Counted from the stretch's first letter, positions 24,762 to 33,423 are shown. The stretch: 64,000 nt of DNA from Desulfovibrio gilichinskyi (GCF_900177375.1 NZ_FWZU01000001.1:434001-498000); one strand, 5' to 3'. Numbers and translations are program-made. The notes: generated by a model from the sequence alone, not told the origin.

Positions 24762-25982
24762 TTAAAAGGGGAGGAGAACCATAACTTTTGCGTCGCCGAG
24801 AGTATTGGACAGAGATCCTTTTTCATTAGGCTGATGAGCCTGATTGAGAAGGGTTGACCATACAACGGCCTGATAACCGCGTTCACGTAAATGTGCTGCA
24901 ACCGTTCCGCCGCCGATTCCGCGAGGGGTCGCGTCGACTCCATATACTTCTTTGATTGCGAATATTGTTTTTTCTACAATTTCAGCGTCGACGGGGGTCT
25001 GCGGTACTGCTTGGTGTTTGTTGTCTATTTCAACAGTGACCTTCACGCCGAATTCTTCTGCTACATAGTTACCCATCCCTTCAACCTGTTCAATAACATC
25101 TTCCAAGTCGTAGGTCGGGAGCACTCTGCAATCGATGTAGAAAACGTCTTTTCCGGGCAGCGTGTTAACATTTTCAACGTTTGCTTCTTTTTTCGTAGGA
25201 ACGAAAGTTGAGAATGGAGGAGAGAAAAGTTCATCCTGATCATCAAACTGGAAATGAAGTTCAGGAATTTCAACAATCATTGCAGCTGCTGCGACAAGGG
25301 AGTTTACGCCATATTCAGGTGTAGATGCGTGGCACTGTTTACCTTCTACGGTAACTTTCAGCCATAAAGTACTTTTTTCAGAAATTTCTACCATGCTTGA
25401 ATCCGGTTCGCCGAAATCAGGAACAAGGAAAAGGTCTTTTTTCTTAAACAAATTTTCATGTTCTTTGAGCATGAAATCAAGACCGTGTTCGCTTCCGGTT
25501 TCTTCGTCTGAAACAAAGATTAAACCGACGTTACAACCCGGAGTCACTCCGCATTCTTTTAAAGCTCGAGCTGCAATAATGGAGCTTACTAAACCTTGGT
25601 GATTATCTTCGGTTCCGCGTCCATATATGGCATCTCCATCCTGAACAAGTGTAAACGGATCAGTGTTCCAAAGACTTAAATCTCCGACCGGAACAACGTC
25701 CATGTGCGAAATAATCCAGAGTGTTTTGGAGCTGTTCTGTCCGGGAATAATCGTTACAAGATTCGGCCTGTAGCCGCATTCAACCCTGTCGTCAGGAGAA
25801 TTGTAAGATTTAACTTCGTCAAAACCGTGCTCTTTGAGATAGGAGGTGAGATAATCAGCTTTATCCTTTTCTCCCTTCCCGTTATTTGCAGGGCCGATTG
25901 CAGGAATTGAAACCAATTTTGTGTGGAGTTCAAGAGCGTCATCTTTCAATGAATCGATTTTAGATAGAAGTTGACCGGGCAT
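24762..25982 (-). CDS. M20 family metallo-hydrolase (peptidase/deacylase)
   Basis: Cytoplasmic dizinc hydrolase of 406 residues. Metal and catalytic motifs are in order: WIISHMDVVP (His and Asp, about 90-99), GRGTEDNHQG (bridging Asp, about 124), SDEETGSEHG (catalytic Glu pair, about 159), VPDFGEPDSS (Asp) and a late His in GGGTVAAHLRERG. Family members include ArgE, DapE and dipeptidases. The DapE-like layout would fit a role in lysine synthesis, but annotation as a generic M20 hydrolase is safest. ATG with GGAG upstream (ctggagaaacta). It appears to be the first gene of the mnmG transcript. Confidence 0.9.
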   Translation of the reverse strand: MPGQLLSKIDSLKDDALELHTKLVSIPAIGPANNGKGEKDKADYLTSYLKEHGFDEVKSYNSPDDRVECGYRPNLVTIIPGQNSSKTLWIISHMDVVPVGDLSLWNTDPFTLVQDGDAIYGRGTEDNHQGLVSSIIAARALKECGVTPGCNVGLIFVSDEETGSEHGLDFMLKEHENLFKKKDLFLVPDFGEPDSSMVEISEKSTLWLKVTVEGKQCHASTPEYGVNSLVAAAAMIVEIPELHFQFDDQDELFSPPFSTFVPTKKEANVENVNTLPGKDVFYIDCRVLPTYDLEDVIEQVEGMGNYVAEEFGVKVTVEIDNKHQAVPQTPVDAEIVEKTIFAIKEVYGVDATPRGIGGGTVAAHLRERGYQAVVWSTLLNQAHQPNEKGSLSNTLGDAKVMVLLPF

Positions 25983-26064
25983 TAGTTTCTCCAGTTTTTA
26001 ATCTGAATTTACGGTTATTATTAAAAAGTGAAAAAGTCCGGATAATTTCTATACGGACATGCTA

Positions 26065-26092
26065 ATAAAAAGAGCCGGAACGAGTCCGGCTC
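26065..26092 (-). terminator. Terminator of the PxxKW gene
   Basis: GAGCCGGA/TCCGGCTC stem (26072-26079 with 26085-26092) with TTTTTATT following on the minus strand. A second hairpin, AGAAACAAT/ATTGTTTCT (26119-26141), sits between it and the stop codon at 26192. Confidence 0.8.
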
Positions 26093-26191
26093 CCTTAATA
26101 CACGAATATACCATCGTGAGAAACAATTTGGGATTGTTTCTTAGGTAGGTAAGATTAACGACTTGCCTAGAAAGGCAGAGCTGGCTGATTA

Positions 26192-26482
26192 CTACCGGCC
26201 GCGTGCTGCACGCTTGGAAGCTTTAAGTGGGTTAACCTTAACTTTACCTTCTTTGTCAACTCCTGCGCGAGCATGAGTTGCGAAGTTACATACGCCGTGT
26301 CCCCATTTTTTTGCAGGCTGAGCGTAGCATGGGCAGTAGTTTTTGCTGTCAAAATCAACAGCACGTTCGCATCCTTCACACTGTTCGACAACAGGTTCCA
26401 AGATGGTTCCTTTGAATAACAGACCTTCTGCAGTCATTTCAGCACCGTCAAGCACGTGAAATTTAACATTCTTTTTAGACAT
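26192..26482 (-). CDS. PxxKW family cysteine-rich protein
   Basis: Small 96-residue protein with four clustered Cys (CEGCERAVDFDSKNYCPC) and a fifth in HGVCNFATH, and the naming motif QPAKKWGHGVC. Its tail is basic (VKVNPLKASKRAARGR). The ATG at 26482 has AGGAGG 7 bp upstream; an earlier in-frame ATG at 26518 does not. The family is nearly confined to sulfate-reducing and related deltaproteobacteria and its function is unknown. The Cys pattern suggests a metal or Fe-S site. It has its own terminator, and a small hairpin, CGCTTG/CAAGCG (26506-26521), in its leader. Confidence 0.88.
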   Translation of the reverse strand: MSKKNVKFHVLDGAEMTAEGLLFKGTILEPVVEQCEGCERAVDFDSKNYCPCYAQPAKKWGHGVCNFATHARAGVDKEGKVKVNPLKASKRAARGR

Positions 26483-26621
26483 GTAGCGCCTCCTGTTTGG
26501 CAAGTCGCTTGCGTACAAGCGTTTTTATGTAATATTTATATTGAAAAGCACAATTCCCTATGCAGTGTTACCCTATGTTGTCAAGGAAAAAACTGCTTAA
26601 AATTGGCTGTAGCATCATCAA

Positions 26622-27950
26622 CTAATGTTTTTTAAGTCTGCTTAAGGCCCATTTCACGGCCTTTTCAGCTTCATGAGAGATTGTTTCGACATCACACGTA
26701 AAATGTTTCCCGTTTTGATAAAGGACCTTTCCGTCACAGATTGTGAGGTTCACATCCTGAGCTCCGGCGGAGTATACAATGTGGGAAAGGGGATTGTATA
26801 CTGGTTTTAGGTGCAATTTGTCCATATCAATGGCTATAATATCCGCCCTCATTCCGGCTTTAATGATTCCGGTGTCGGTTAATCCCAGAAATTTAGCTCC
26901 ATTAACAGTTGCCAGATCAAGAGCCGTCTGGGCCGGTATTGCCGTAGGATCTTGAAGGATACCTTTTTGAAGCAATGAAGCTGTTCGCATTTCTTCAAAC
27001 ATGTTCAGATCATTATTGCTGGCTGCTCCGTCTGTGCCGAGCCCGACAGTGATGCCGGAACTGAGCAACTTCGTCAAAGGGCAAATACCTGATCCAAGTT
27101 TAAGATTGCTCTGAGGGTTGTGCGATATCATTGCTCCGCTTGCGCTTATCTGCTTAATTTCCTGTTCCGTCACATCAACGCAGTGATGAATTCTGGTTCG
27201 TGGAGTCAGTAAGCCGTTATCGCATAAAACTTCAAGAGGTCTTTTGTCGAATTTTTTTGAAGTCAGCTCTGTCTCTGCAACGGATTCAGCGCAGTGAATC
27301 TGCCACAGCACATCAAGTTTTTCCGCCAGTTCCATACTTTCAATCAACTGATCCGGAGTTGTTGTAAAAACCGCGTGGGGAGTTATTGAAGTGGTTATCC
27401 TGTCGTGTAACAAGAACCGTTCATGCAAACCTTCAATTGTTTCCCATGCCTGTTTTGCTGTTTTAAAGAAGGGGGAAGGGAATTCGAAAAACCCCTCTCC
27501 TAAAACTGCTTTAATGCCTGATTCGTCAACGGCTTTCCCTACAACGTCTTCGAACATATAGCCGTCCAGAAAAGCTGTTGTTCCACCTGCTATCATTTCT
27601 GCGCAGCCAAGCAGGGCTCCCAGTTCAACAAGTTCTTTATTAAGTCCAGCTTCAATGGGGAAGATGTATTCATGCAGCCATGTGAGCAGCGGGAGATCGT
27701 CTGCTACGCCTCTCATCAGAGTCATTGGAACATGAGTGTGCGAATTGATCATTCCGGGCATTATAATAGAATTCCCGACGTCCAGCGTTTTTGAGCTGTT
27801 CCATTTCAGGTCTATATCAGCTTTAGTCCCAACATCAGCGATGATCTTTCCTGTCACAGCAATTGCGCCGTCAGTTAGTATGGAACGATTTTCATCCTGT
27901 GTAAGAATGTTGGAACCGTAAATGATCAGGTCACATTTCTGAGGAGACAT
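26622..27950 (-). CDS. 5'-methylthioadenosine/S-adenosylhomocysteine deaminase-like amidohydrolase
   Basis: Metal-dependent amidohydrolase of 442 residues. HTH is in MINSHTHVPMTLMRG (about 66-80), followed by IHCAES, HHCVDV and GTDGAASNNDLNMFEEMR, the signature of the MtaD/SAH deaminase group, which converts the adenine moiety to hypoxanthine. A close relative, aminodeoxyfutalosine deaminase (MqnX), acts in the futalosine route to menaquinone, which Desulfovibrio is thought to use, so this alternative is open. Its neighbour mtnP supports a role with methylthioadenosine. No symbol is given because the two cannot be separated by eye. Confidence 0.85.
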   Translation of the reverse strand: MSPQKCDLIIYGSNILTQDENRSILTDGAIAVTGKIIADVGTKADIDLKWNSSKTLDVGNSIIMPGMINSHTHVPMTLMRGVADDLPLLTWLHEYIFPIEAGLNKELVELGALLGCAEMIAGGTTAFLDGYMFEDVVGKAVDESGIKAVLGEGFFEFPSPFFKTAKQAWETIEGLHERFLLHDRITTSITPHAVFTTTPDQLIESMELAEKLDVLWQIHCAESVAETELTSKKFDKRPLEVLCDNGLLTPRTRIHHCVDVTEQEIKQISASGAMISHNPQSNLKLGSGICPLTKLLSSGITVGLGTDGAASNNDLNMFEEMRTASLLQKGILQDPTAIPAQTALDLATVNGAKFLGLTDTGIIKAGMRADIIAIDMDKLHLKPVYNPLSHIVYSAGAQDVNLTICDGKVLYQNGKHFTCDVETISHEAEKAVKWALSRLKKH

Positions 27951-28006
27951 ACAATGTATTTCCTTAAATTATCGCAAAGCCATCTGAGTACTAGGCCGGA
28001 TTAATA

Positions 28007-28756
28007 TCAGCCGAGTTTTTCAATAGTTTTAATCAGCATTGAAGTAACTTTCTGGGCATTTTCCTGAAAAATCTTAAGAATGTCATCCCATGTGACAGGA
28101 TCTTCATCAGTCTTCCAGCAGTCATAATCCGTGGACATGGCAACTGCGGCGTAAGGAACTCCCGCTTCGTTTGCTAGAATAGCTTCAGGAGCTGTACTCA
28201 TATTGATAATGTCCGCTCCCCACGCTCTGTACATATGGGATTCAGCACGTGTTGAGAATCTTGGACCTTCGATAGTAACAACAGTCCCTTTGTCATGAAC
28301 TGTAATACCTAGATCTTGGCAGGACTTGATCATTTTCTCGCGCAGAAAACTGTCGAAAGGTTCAGCCATCGGAGTATGCGCAGGGGCGTGCGGCTCAAAC
28401 GACTCAAAAAAAGTTGTATCGCGCTTGCGGGTAAAATCTATAAATTGATCGATGATAACCAGATGTCCGCGATCAATTTCTTCACGTAATGATCCTACAG
28501 CTGTGGTTGCAAGAATGTAGTCGCATCCGAGGTCTTTCAGGGTTTGAATATTTGCTCTGTTATTTACATACGTAGGCGGGATAGTGTGCTCTCTGCCATG
28601 ACGGCCTATAATATGAACTTCTGTTCCGGAAATAGTACCGGATTTTACGGGAGAGCTTGGTTTTCCCCATTTGTTAGAAACAATGGAGTCTTTAGCATTT
28701 TTAATAATATCGGGATTATCCAGTCCACTGCCGCCGATTATTCCGATTACTGCCAT
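28007..28756 (-). CDS. mtnP: S-methyl-5'-thioadenosine phosphorylase
   Basis: Cleaves methylthioadenosine with phosphate to adenine and methylthioribose-1-phosphate. The 249-residue protein shows GIIGGSGLDNP, GRHGREHTIPP, VTIEGPRFSTRAESHMYRAW and STDYDCWK, the MTAP-type pattern rather than the purine nucleoside phosphorylase type. Adenine produced is used by Apt, encoded 100 bp upstream. It is separated from apt by a terminator and followed by the MtaD-like gene (56-bp gap). Confidence 0.93.
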   Translation of the reverse strand: MAVIGIIGGSGLDNPDIIKNAKDSIVSNKWGKPSSPVKSGTISGTEVHIIGRHGREHTIPPTYVNNRANIQTLKDLGCDYILATTAVGSLREEIDRGHLVIIDQFIDFTRKRDTTFFESFEPHAPAHTPMAEPFDSFLREKMIKSCQDLGITVHDKGTVVTIEGPRFSTRAESHMYRAWGADIINMSTAPEAILANEAGVPYAAVAMSTDYDCWKTDEDPVTWDDILKIFQENAQKVTSMLIKTIEKLG

Positions 28757-28803
28757 TTTGTTTCTTCCCTGATTAACAAATATTTAAGTTTGTGATGATC
28801 AAA

Positions 28804-28845
28804 AAAAACTCCTTTTTACCGTATGATCGGTAAAAAGGAGTTTTT
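28804..28845. terminator. Bidirectional terminator between apt and mtnP
   Basis: An 18-bp stem (28804-28821 with 28828-28845, core ACTCCTTTTTACCG) over a 6-nt loop, flanked by A/T runs on both strands. It would end apt transcription before mtnP. Confidence 0.88.
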
Positions 28846-28857
28846 AATAATAGTATT

Positions 28858-29370
28858 TTACAGCTTCAGCAGGTGCGAGTTGGCAATGCCTTTAAGTCTG
28901 CCTGCACCGTCCAGAAAACCTAGTTCAATCAGAAAGCCGATCCCGGAGACGATTCCGCCTGCTTTTTCGACTAATTTGACCATGCCTTCTGCTGTTCCGC
29001 CTGTTGCCAGAACATCATCAATAAGCAGCACGTTTTCACCTTTGGCAATAGCATCAACGTGCATGCAAAGGCTGTCAGATCCGTATTCAAGGTCATAACT
29101 GACTGATATGGTGTCATAAGGCAGTTTGCCGGGTTTGCGGATAGGTACAAAGCCGATTCCGAGTTTATAGGCCAATGGTGCGCCGAAAATAAACCCTCTT
29201 GCTTCGGCTGCAGCTATTTTGTCTGCTTTGTATTCGCTGAAACGTTCAGCCATCATGTCGATGGTATATTGAAAAACTTTCGGGTCAGCCAAAAGCGGGG
29301 TAATGTCAAAATATACGATGCCTTCTTTAGGGAAATTAGGCACATCGCGGATATGATCCCTTAAATTCAT
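28858..29370 (-). CDS. apt: Adenine phosphoribosyltransferase
   Basis: Salvages adenine to AMP using PRPP. The 170-residue protein has the type I PRTase PRPP loop VLLIDDVLATGGTAEG (about 119-134) and the usual start, MNLRDHIRDVPNFPKEGIVYFDITPLL. AAEARGFIFG (about 55-64) is the adenine-binding loop. It is 132 bp downstream of the purine permease gene and shares strand and pathway with it. Confidence 0.96.
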   Translation of the reverse strand: MNLRDHIRDVPNFPKEGIVYFDITPLLADPKVFQYTIDMMAERFSEYKADKIAAAEARGFIFGAPLAYKLGIGFVPIRKPGKLPYDTISVSYDLEYGSDSLCMHVDAIAKGENVLLIDDVLATGGTAEGMVKLVEKAGGIVSGIGFLIELGFLDGAGRLKGIANSHLLKL

Positions 29371-29502
29371 GAACTTCCTCCATCCTGTGGAATTTGATAT
29401 TTATGAAGTGGAATTAGATGCTTTCATAAAAGTTGTCAAAGGTAGAAATTGAACATCTTATAAGCAATCAAATCCCAGCATAGGAGTCACTTAACTTTTA
29501 AA

Positions 29503-30813
29503 TTAATGGGGACATGTCAGAAAGAATAAGACTGACAGAAAGCAAAGCATCCACATTCCGGCGGATATCTCATTTATTTTTCCGGTTACGGTTTTCATGA
29601 ACGGGTATGCTATGAATCCGGCGGTCATCCCTGTTCCAAGGTTATATGTGAAGCTCATTAAAGCTATAACTAAAAATGCCGGAACAAGTTCTGACATGTC
29701 TTCAACTTCAAGATCCTTGCATGGAGCAATCATGAGCATACCGACAATAATTAGGCTTGGTCCATATGCGCATGGCGGAATAGTAGTCAGGATCGGTTCT
29801 AAAAATAGGGCGGCCAGAAACAGCAGGGCTGTTGTCACTGCGGTTAAGCCTGTTCTGCCTCCAGCCTCGATTCCTGTAGCTGATTCAACAAATACTCCGG
29901 CTGTTGAAGTGCCGAGCAAGGCGGCAAGTACAGTTGTCAGTGCATCAACTAAGAGCGGTTTTTCGATCTCCGGTAAGTCTCCGTTTTCATCCAGAAGTCC
30001 TGCATGGTGCGATACCGCATAGAGAGTTCCCATTGTGTCCAGAAAATCTAAAATGAAAACTGTCAAAATGACTGATATAAATCCCCATGTGAACGTTCCG
30101 GTGATATCGAGCTGTAAAAATGTAGGTTCAAGTGACGGTGGCATGCTGAAGAATGATGTCGGCGGTGTGGATATTCCTAAGAAGAAGGCTGCGATTGTTG
30201 TCGCGATAATACCGATAATGATGGCACCGTTGATTTTTCTGGCCATAAGCATGGCCATAAGGAAAAAGCAGCCTATGGCAAGAAGTGTGGACGGATTTGA
30301 GATATTTCCAAGATGGATAGGAGCACCGGGAACACCTATTGAGACGATTCCTGTTGTGTTAAGTCCGATGAAAGTAAGGAAAAGCCCTATTCCAACCACG
30401 AAAGCATTTTTTAAATTCTTAGGAATTGCCGAAATCATCCATGATCTGATGCCTGTTGCTGTAAAAATTACAAACAGAACACCGCCGATAAAAATTGCAC
30501 CGATGGCAGTCTGCCAACTGTAGCCCATAACTTTTACAACCGTGAAGGCTATAAAAGCATTCTCACCCATATACGGCGCAACGGCGAATGGCCTTTTAGC
30601 ATAAAGTCCCATCGCCATTGTTCCGAAAAAAGCACTGATGATTGTGGCAACCATGCTCGGGCCGAAGGGGATACCGGCCGCTTCGAGAATTTTGGGGTTG
30701 ACGATAATAATATAAGCCATCGTGGCAAATGTTGTCATGCCGGCTATTATTTCACGGCTGATAGTTGAGCCGTGTTCTTCTATTTTAAAGTAGTTGTTAA
30801 GACAGTTTTTCAT
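29503..30813 (-). CDS. NCS2/AzgA-type purine permease
   Basis: Inner-membrane transporter of 436 residues with about 13-14 helices. NYFKIEEHGSTISREIIAG, AYIIIVNPKIL and FPLYMGENAFIAFT-like APYMGENAFIAFTVV mark the AzgA (adenine/guanine/hypoxanthine) branch. The substrate motif ATGIEAGGRTGLTAV is present. Its place before apt and mtnP makes adenine or hypoxanthine import likely. It is divergent from rsmA with 167 bp between them. I looked for a purine riboswitch in this leader and did not see one. Confidence 0.92.
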   Translation of the reverse strand: MKNCLNNYFKIEEHGSTISREIIAGMTTFATMAYIIIVNPKILEAAGIPFGPSMVATIISAFFGTMAMGLYAKRPFAVAPYMGENAFIAFTVVKVMGYSWQTAIGAIFIGGVLFVIFTATGIRSWMISAIPKNLKNAFVVGIGLFLTFIGLNTTGIVSIGVPGAPIHLGNISNPSTLLAIGCFFLMAMLMARKINGAIIIGIIATTIAAFFLGISTPPTSFFSMPPSLEPTFLQLDITGTFTWGFISVILTVFILDFLDTMGTLYAVSHHAGLLDENGDLPEIEKPLLVDALTTVLAALLGTSTAGVFVESATGIEAGGRTGLTAVTTALLFLAALFLEPILTTIPPCAYGPSLIIVGMLMIAPCKDLEVEDMSELVPAFLVIALMSFTYNLGTGMTAGFIAYPFMKTVTGKINEISAGMWMLCFLSVLFFLTCPH

Positions 30814-30980
30814 GAAATATCTCCCGATACGTAAATTTGAAGTTTCTATAGCAACTTAATAAGCGGTTGGACAAGTAGTCTTTCCGGGGTGCAACCTAAA
30901 GCTTGCGGAATGTGGGCGCATAAAGGTATGGTCCTTTTTTTTAAAGCTGTCAGAAGTAATTATTTTTAAATGGAGTTTTT

Positions 30981-31772
30981 GTGGAAGTCAGACATAAGGC
31001 TAAGAAGAGTTTAGGTCAGAATTTTTTACAAGATGATAATATAGCACGTAAAATTGTGGACAGTCTTAAGATTTCAGAAAAAGATTCTGTCCTTGAGATC
31101 GGCCCCGGTCAGGGAGCATTGACTAAGCATATACTGGAAGCCGCCCCTAAAAAGCTGGTACTGATCGAGAAGGATAGATACCTAGCACCTGCGCTTGCAG
31201 AAGAGTATCCGACCGCTGAAGTTATCCAGGAAGATGCTTTGAAATTTGTATGGGAAGATCTTGATCCTTCCGAGAATTGGAAAATTGTCGGAAATCTGCC
31301 GTACAATGTAGCCTCTAAACTTATGTGGGATATTGCAGCCAAGAGTCCTGCTGTGAATTGTGTTTTTATGGTTCAGCACGAAGTCGGACTTAGAATCACT
31401 GCTGAACAAGGCTCAAAAAAGTATGGAGGGATCAGTGCATGGATACAAAGTTTTTGTCAGACCCAGTATCTTTTTCAAGTTCCTCCGACAGTTTTTAAGC
31501 CGAAACCGAAAGTAGACTCCGCAGTAATAAAATTTTATTTGCGCCCTGATTTAGAAAAACCCAGTGATCCTGAGGGGCTTGCAAGAGTAATAAAATTCTG
31601 TTTCCAGTTCCGTCGAAAGCAGCTCGGTAAGATACTGAAATCATTCATTTCTGATTCTTTGCTGCAGTGGATGGAAGAAGAGGGTATTTCACTCAAAGAT
31701 CGGCCAGAAGCCTTGTCACCTGTACAGTTTCAAGGATTATATAATTGCATTAAAAACGATTTTCCCTCTTGA
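30981..31772 (+). CDS. rsmA: 16S rRNA (adenine1518/1519-N6) dimethyltransferase
   Basis: KsgA/RsmA dimethylates two adenosines in the helix 45 loop of 16S rRNA late in 30S assembly. The 263-residue protein begins VRHKAKKSLGQNFLQDDNIA; VLEIGPGQGALT binds SAM, GNLPYNVAS is the catalytic NLPY motif and FKPKPKVDSAV is the conserved C-terminal part. The start codon is GTG, with GGAG 5 bp upstream. No terminator is clear after it; a 249-bp leader with a small hairpin precedes the HU gene. Confidence 0.96.
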   Translation: MEVRHKAKKSLGQNFLQDDNIARKIVDSLKISEKDSVLEIGPGQGALTKHILEAAPKKLVLIEKDRYLAPALAEEYPTAEVIQEDALKFVWEDLDPSENWKIVGNLPYNVASKLMWDIAAKSPAVNCVFMVQHEVGLRITAEQGSKKYGGISAWIQSFCQTQYLFQVPPTVFKPKPKVDSAVIKFYLRPDLEKPSDPEGLARVIKFCFQFRRKQLGKILKSFISDSLLQWMEEEGISLKDRPEALSPVQFQGLYNCIKNDFPS

Positions 31773-32021
31773 CTTGTTGGCTAAAATTTTGTTTTAGATT
31801 TTCATCAAGGTTCGACATGGCAAATTTCCTCAGAGTGATACTGATTTTGGGGGTGGGTTATTTGTAGCGTTCGAACTTGAATGATGGATGTGAGATTTAG
31901 TGTCTCTTATGTATCACTCGGCTAAGATTTTGAACCAAACTCTCGCACTTACGCGAGGTCAATGGCAGACGTCGATGAGTGCGTCGCAATAATTAATTTC
32001 CGTTTTAAGGAGGAAGGACAG

Positions 32022-32294
32022 ATGACAAAGGCTGAATTAGTAGTTAAGATAGCTGAAAAAGCTGGTATGACTAAAGCAGACGCTGAGCGTTGCCTTAATT
32101 ATTTTCTCGACACCGTTGAAGAAACTCTCGTAAGCGAAGGTAAACTTACTCTTACGGGTTTCGGAACCTTTCAGGTAGATGAAAGAAAAGAACGTGTCGG
32201 CCGTAATCCCCGTACAGGTGATGAAATTAAAATTCCTGCTTGCAAAGTTGTTAAATTCCGTCCAGGAAAATTGTTGAAAGACGCTGTAAAATAA
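32022..32294 (+). CDS. HU family DNA-binding protein
   Basis: Nucleoid-associated protein of 90 residues. MTKAELVVKIAEKAGMTKADAERCLNYFLD is the helical dimerisation part, LTLTGFGTFQVDERKERVGRNPRTGDEIKIP the DNA-binding arm and VVKFRPGKLLKDAVK the end. The ATG at 32022 is preceded by AAGGAGGAAGGACAG; an in-frame ATG at 31962 lacks a ribosome-binding site. The 249-bp leader contains a small CTCGC/GCGAG hairpin (31942-31957). Followed 16 bp later by a 58-aa membrane protein gene. Confidence 0.95.
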   Translation: MTKAELVVKIAEKAGMTKADAERCLNYFLDTVEETLVSEGKLTLTGFGTFQVDERKERVGRNPRTGDEIKIPACKVVKFRPGKLLKDAVK

Positions 32295-32309
32295 TAAAGG
32301 AGATCAATA

Positions 32310-32486
32310 ATGTTGCATGGTGAAACCGTACATAGTCCACTTCCTATGGATCTTCCTTGGTGGCAACCTGATCACTTTATTTTCTTCGGTGTTCTTTATG
32401 CCGTTCTTGCTATCCTCGGCGCAGGCCTTGCGTACTGCGTAGTGAAAGCTTGGATGGACTCAAAAGATCAAGCAGCTCATAACTAG
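32310..32486 (+). CDS. Small single-span membrane protein, unknown function
   Basis: A 58-codon frame too short for usual length limits. ATG at 32310 has AAAGGAG 8 bp upstream, and a good terminator follows 22 bp after its TAG. The product starts MLHGETVHSPLPMDLPWWQP, then has one transmembrane helix (about 22-46: HFIFFGVLYAVLAILGAGLA) and ends in a short hydrophilic tail (KDQAAHN). Codon use resembles its neighbours (many GCT/CTT/GTT). It sits 16 bp after HU and is likely cotranscribed with it. I do not recognise a family. Confidence 0.75.
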   Translation: MLHGETVHSPLPMDLPWWQPDHFIFFGVLYAVLAILGAGLAYCVVKAWMDSKDQAAHN

Positions 32487-32507
32487 TCCTTTCATCTTTT
32501 GTTTTTT

Positions 32508-32546
32508 ATGTTCAGCATCTTGCTTTAGGTGCTGAACATTTTTTAT
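32508..32546 (+). terminator. Terminator after the HU/small membrane protein unit
   Basis: ATGTTCAGCA (32508-32517) pairs perfectly with TGCTGAACAT (32530-32539), followed by TTTTTATT. Confidence 0.88.
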
Positions 32547-32643
32547 TGCAGTAAGGCTTGACTTTACTGTGTTTATGGTTGTACAAGATTTCTCTTCCGC
32601 ATCTTTCTTTTAAGTGCGAGATCTACGTAGGGGGGTGATTTGA

Positions 32644-32844
32644 TTGCCCGGTGTATACCTTGAAGATTCTGATAATTTCGAAATAGCTCTTCGCCGTTTT
32701 AAAAAACAGGTTGAAAAAGCTGGAGTTCTTTCCGAACTCAAAAAACGTCAGCACTATGAAAAACCTAGCGTACAGCGTAAAAAGAAAAAAGCTGCAGCTC
32801 GCAAAAGGTTAATCAAAAAAATGCGCAAAATTTCAATGGGTTAA
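32644..32844 (+). CDS. rpsU: 30S ribosomal protein S21
   Basis: Basic ribosomal protein of 66 residues: [27 protein letters not shown], then [27 protein letters not shown]. The start codon is TTG at 32644 with a G-rich GGGGGGTGA upstream; MPGVYL is the typical S21 start in this group. S21 helps start-codon selection through 16S rRNA base pairing. It begins the conserved rpsU-yqeY-mutS2-dnaG-rpoD run, with yqeY only 3 bp further. Confidence 0.96.
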   Translation: MPGVYLEDSDNFEIALRRFKKQVEKAGVLSELKKRQHYEKPSVQRKKKKAAARKRLIKKMRKISMG

Positions 32845-32847
32845 TAT

Positions 32848-33291
32848 ATGACTCTCATTGAGCAGATTGATAAAGACTATATCGCGGCTTATAAAGCCAA
32901 AGATGATGTTAAAAAGGCTGTTTTGAGGCATCTCAAAACAGCTATTAAAAATCGCATGGTTGACGGCGGTGGTACTATCACCGACGAAGATGTGCTTGAT
33001 CTTGTTGCAAAGCAGATTAAGCAGCGCAAGGACTCTATTGATCAGTATGAAAGTGCCGGTCGTCCTGAACTTGCAGAGAAAGAGGCTGTAGAAATTGTTG
33101 CCCTTTCAAGCTACATGCCACCCGAGCTTTCCCCTGAGGAACTCGAGGCTGCAGTAGATAAGGCAATTGCCGAACTCGGAGCATCTTCTATCAAGGATAT
33201 GGGCAAAGTAATGCAAGCCATTACCGCAGCTCATAAAGGACAGTTTGACGGAAAAGTTCTTAGCGGACTTGTACGTTCACGTCTTTCCTGA
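32848..33291 (+). CDS. yqeY: GatB/YqeY domain protein
   Basis: Cytoplasmic protein of 147 residues homologous to the tail domain of GatB, the amidotransferase for mischarged tRNA. MTLIEQIDKDYIAAYKAKD, QIKQRKDSIDQYESAGRPELAEKE and YMPPELSPEELEAAVDKAIAELGASSIKDMGKVM are diagnostic. Its role is not established; it accompanies rpsU and dnaG in many bacteria. The terminator at 33317-33361 follows. Confidence 0.94.
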   Translation: MTLIEQIDKDYIAAYKAKDDVKKAVLRHLKTAIKNRMVDGGGTITDEDVLDLVAKQIKQRKDSIDQYESAGRPELAEKEAVEIVALSSYMPPELSPEELEAAVDKAIAELGASSIKDMGKVMQAITAAHKGQFDGKVLSGLVRSRLS

Positions 33292-33316
33292 TCTCGACCT
33301 GCTTTAATTAGTATTT

Positions 33317-33361
33317 AACGGCAGGCCCCGGATTTATTCCGGGGCTGTTCTGCCGTTTTTT
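33317..33361 (+). terminator. Terminator after yqeY
   Basis: Stepped hairpin: AACGGCAG...CTGCCGTT outside (33317-33324 with 33350-33357) and GCCCCGG/CCGGGGC inside, followed by TTTTTT. It splits rpsU-yqeY from mutS2-dnaG-rpoD. Confidence 0.88.
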
Positions 33362-33423
33362 CCGTATTGGTCCCTGAGATTTCAGGATTATGTTGATCAC
33401 CTCTCAATCCCACTGGAATCCAA

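Noticed and set aside
30035-30523. 162-codon open frame on the plus strand within the purine permease gene
   Set aside because: Antisense shadow; residue mix (repeated Met/Ile/Pro/Lys) is that of reversed membrane-protein codons.
30814-30980. Purine riboswitch upstream of the AzgA-type permease
   Set aside because: The conserved purine aptamer core (paired P1, loop-loop kissing bases) could not be found on the minus strand.
31773-32021. tRNA-like GTTCGAA word in the HU leader
   Set aside because: No acceptor or anticodon stems can be formed around it.
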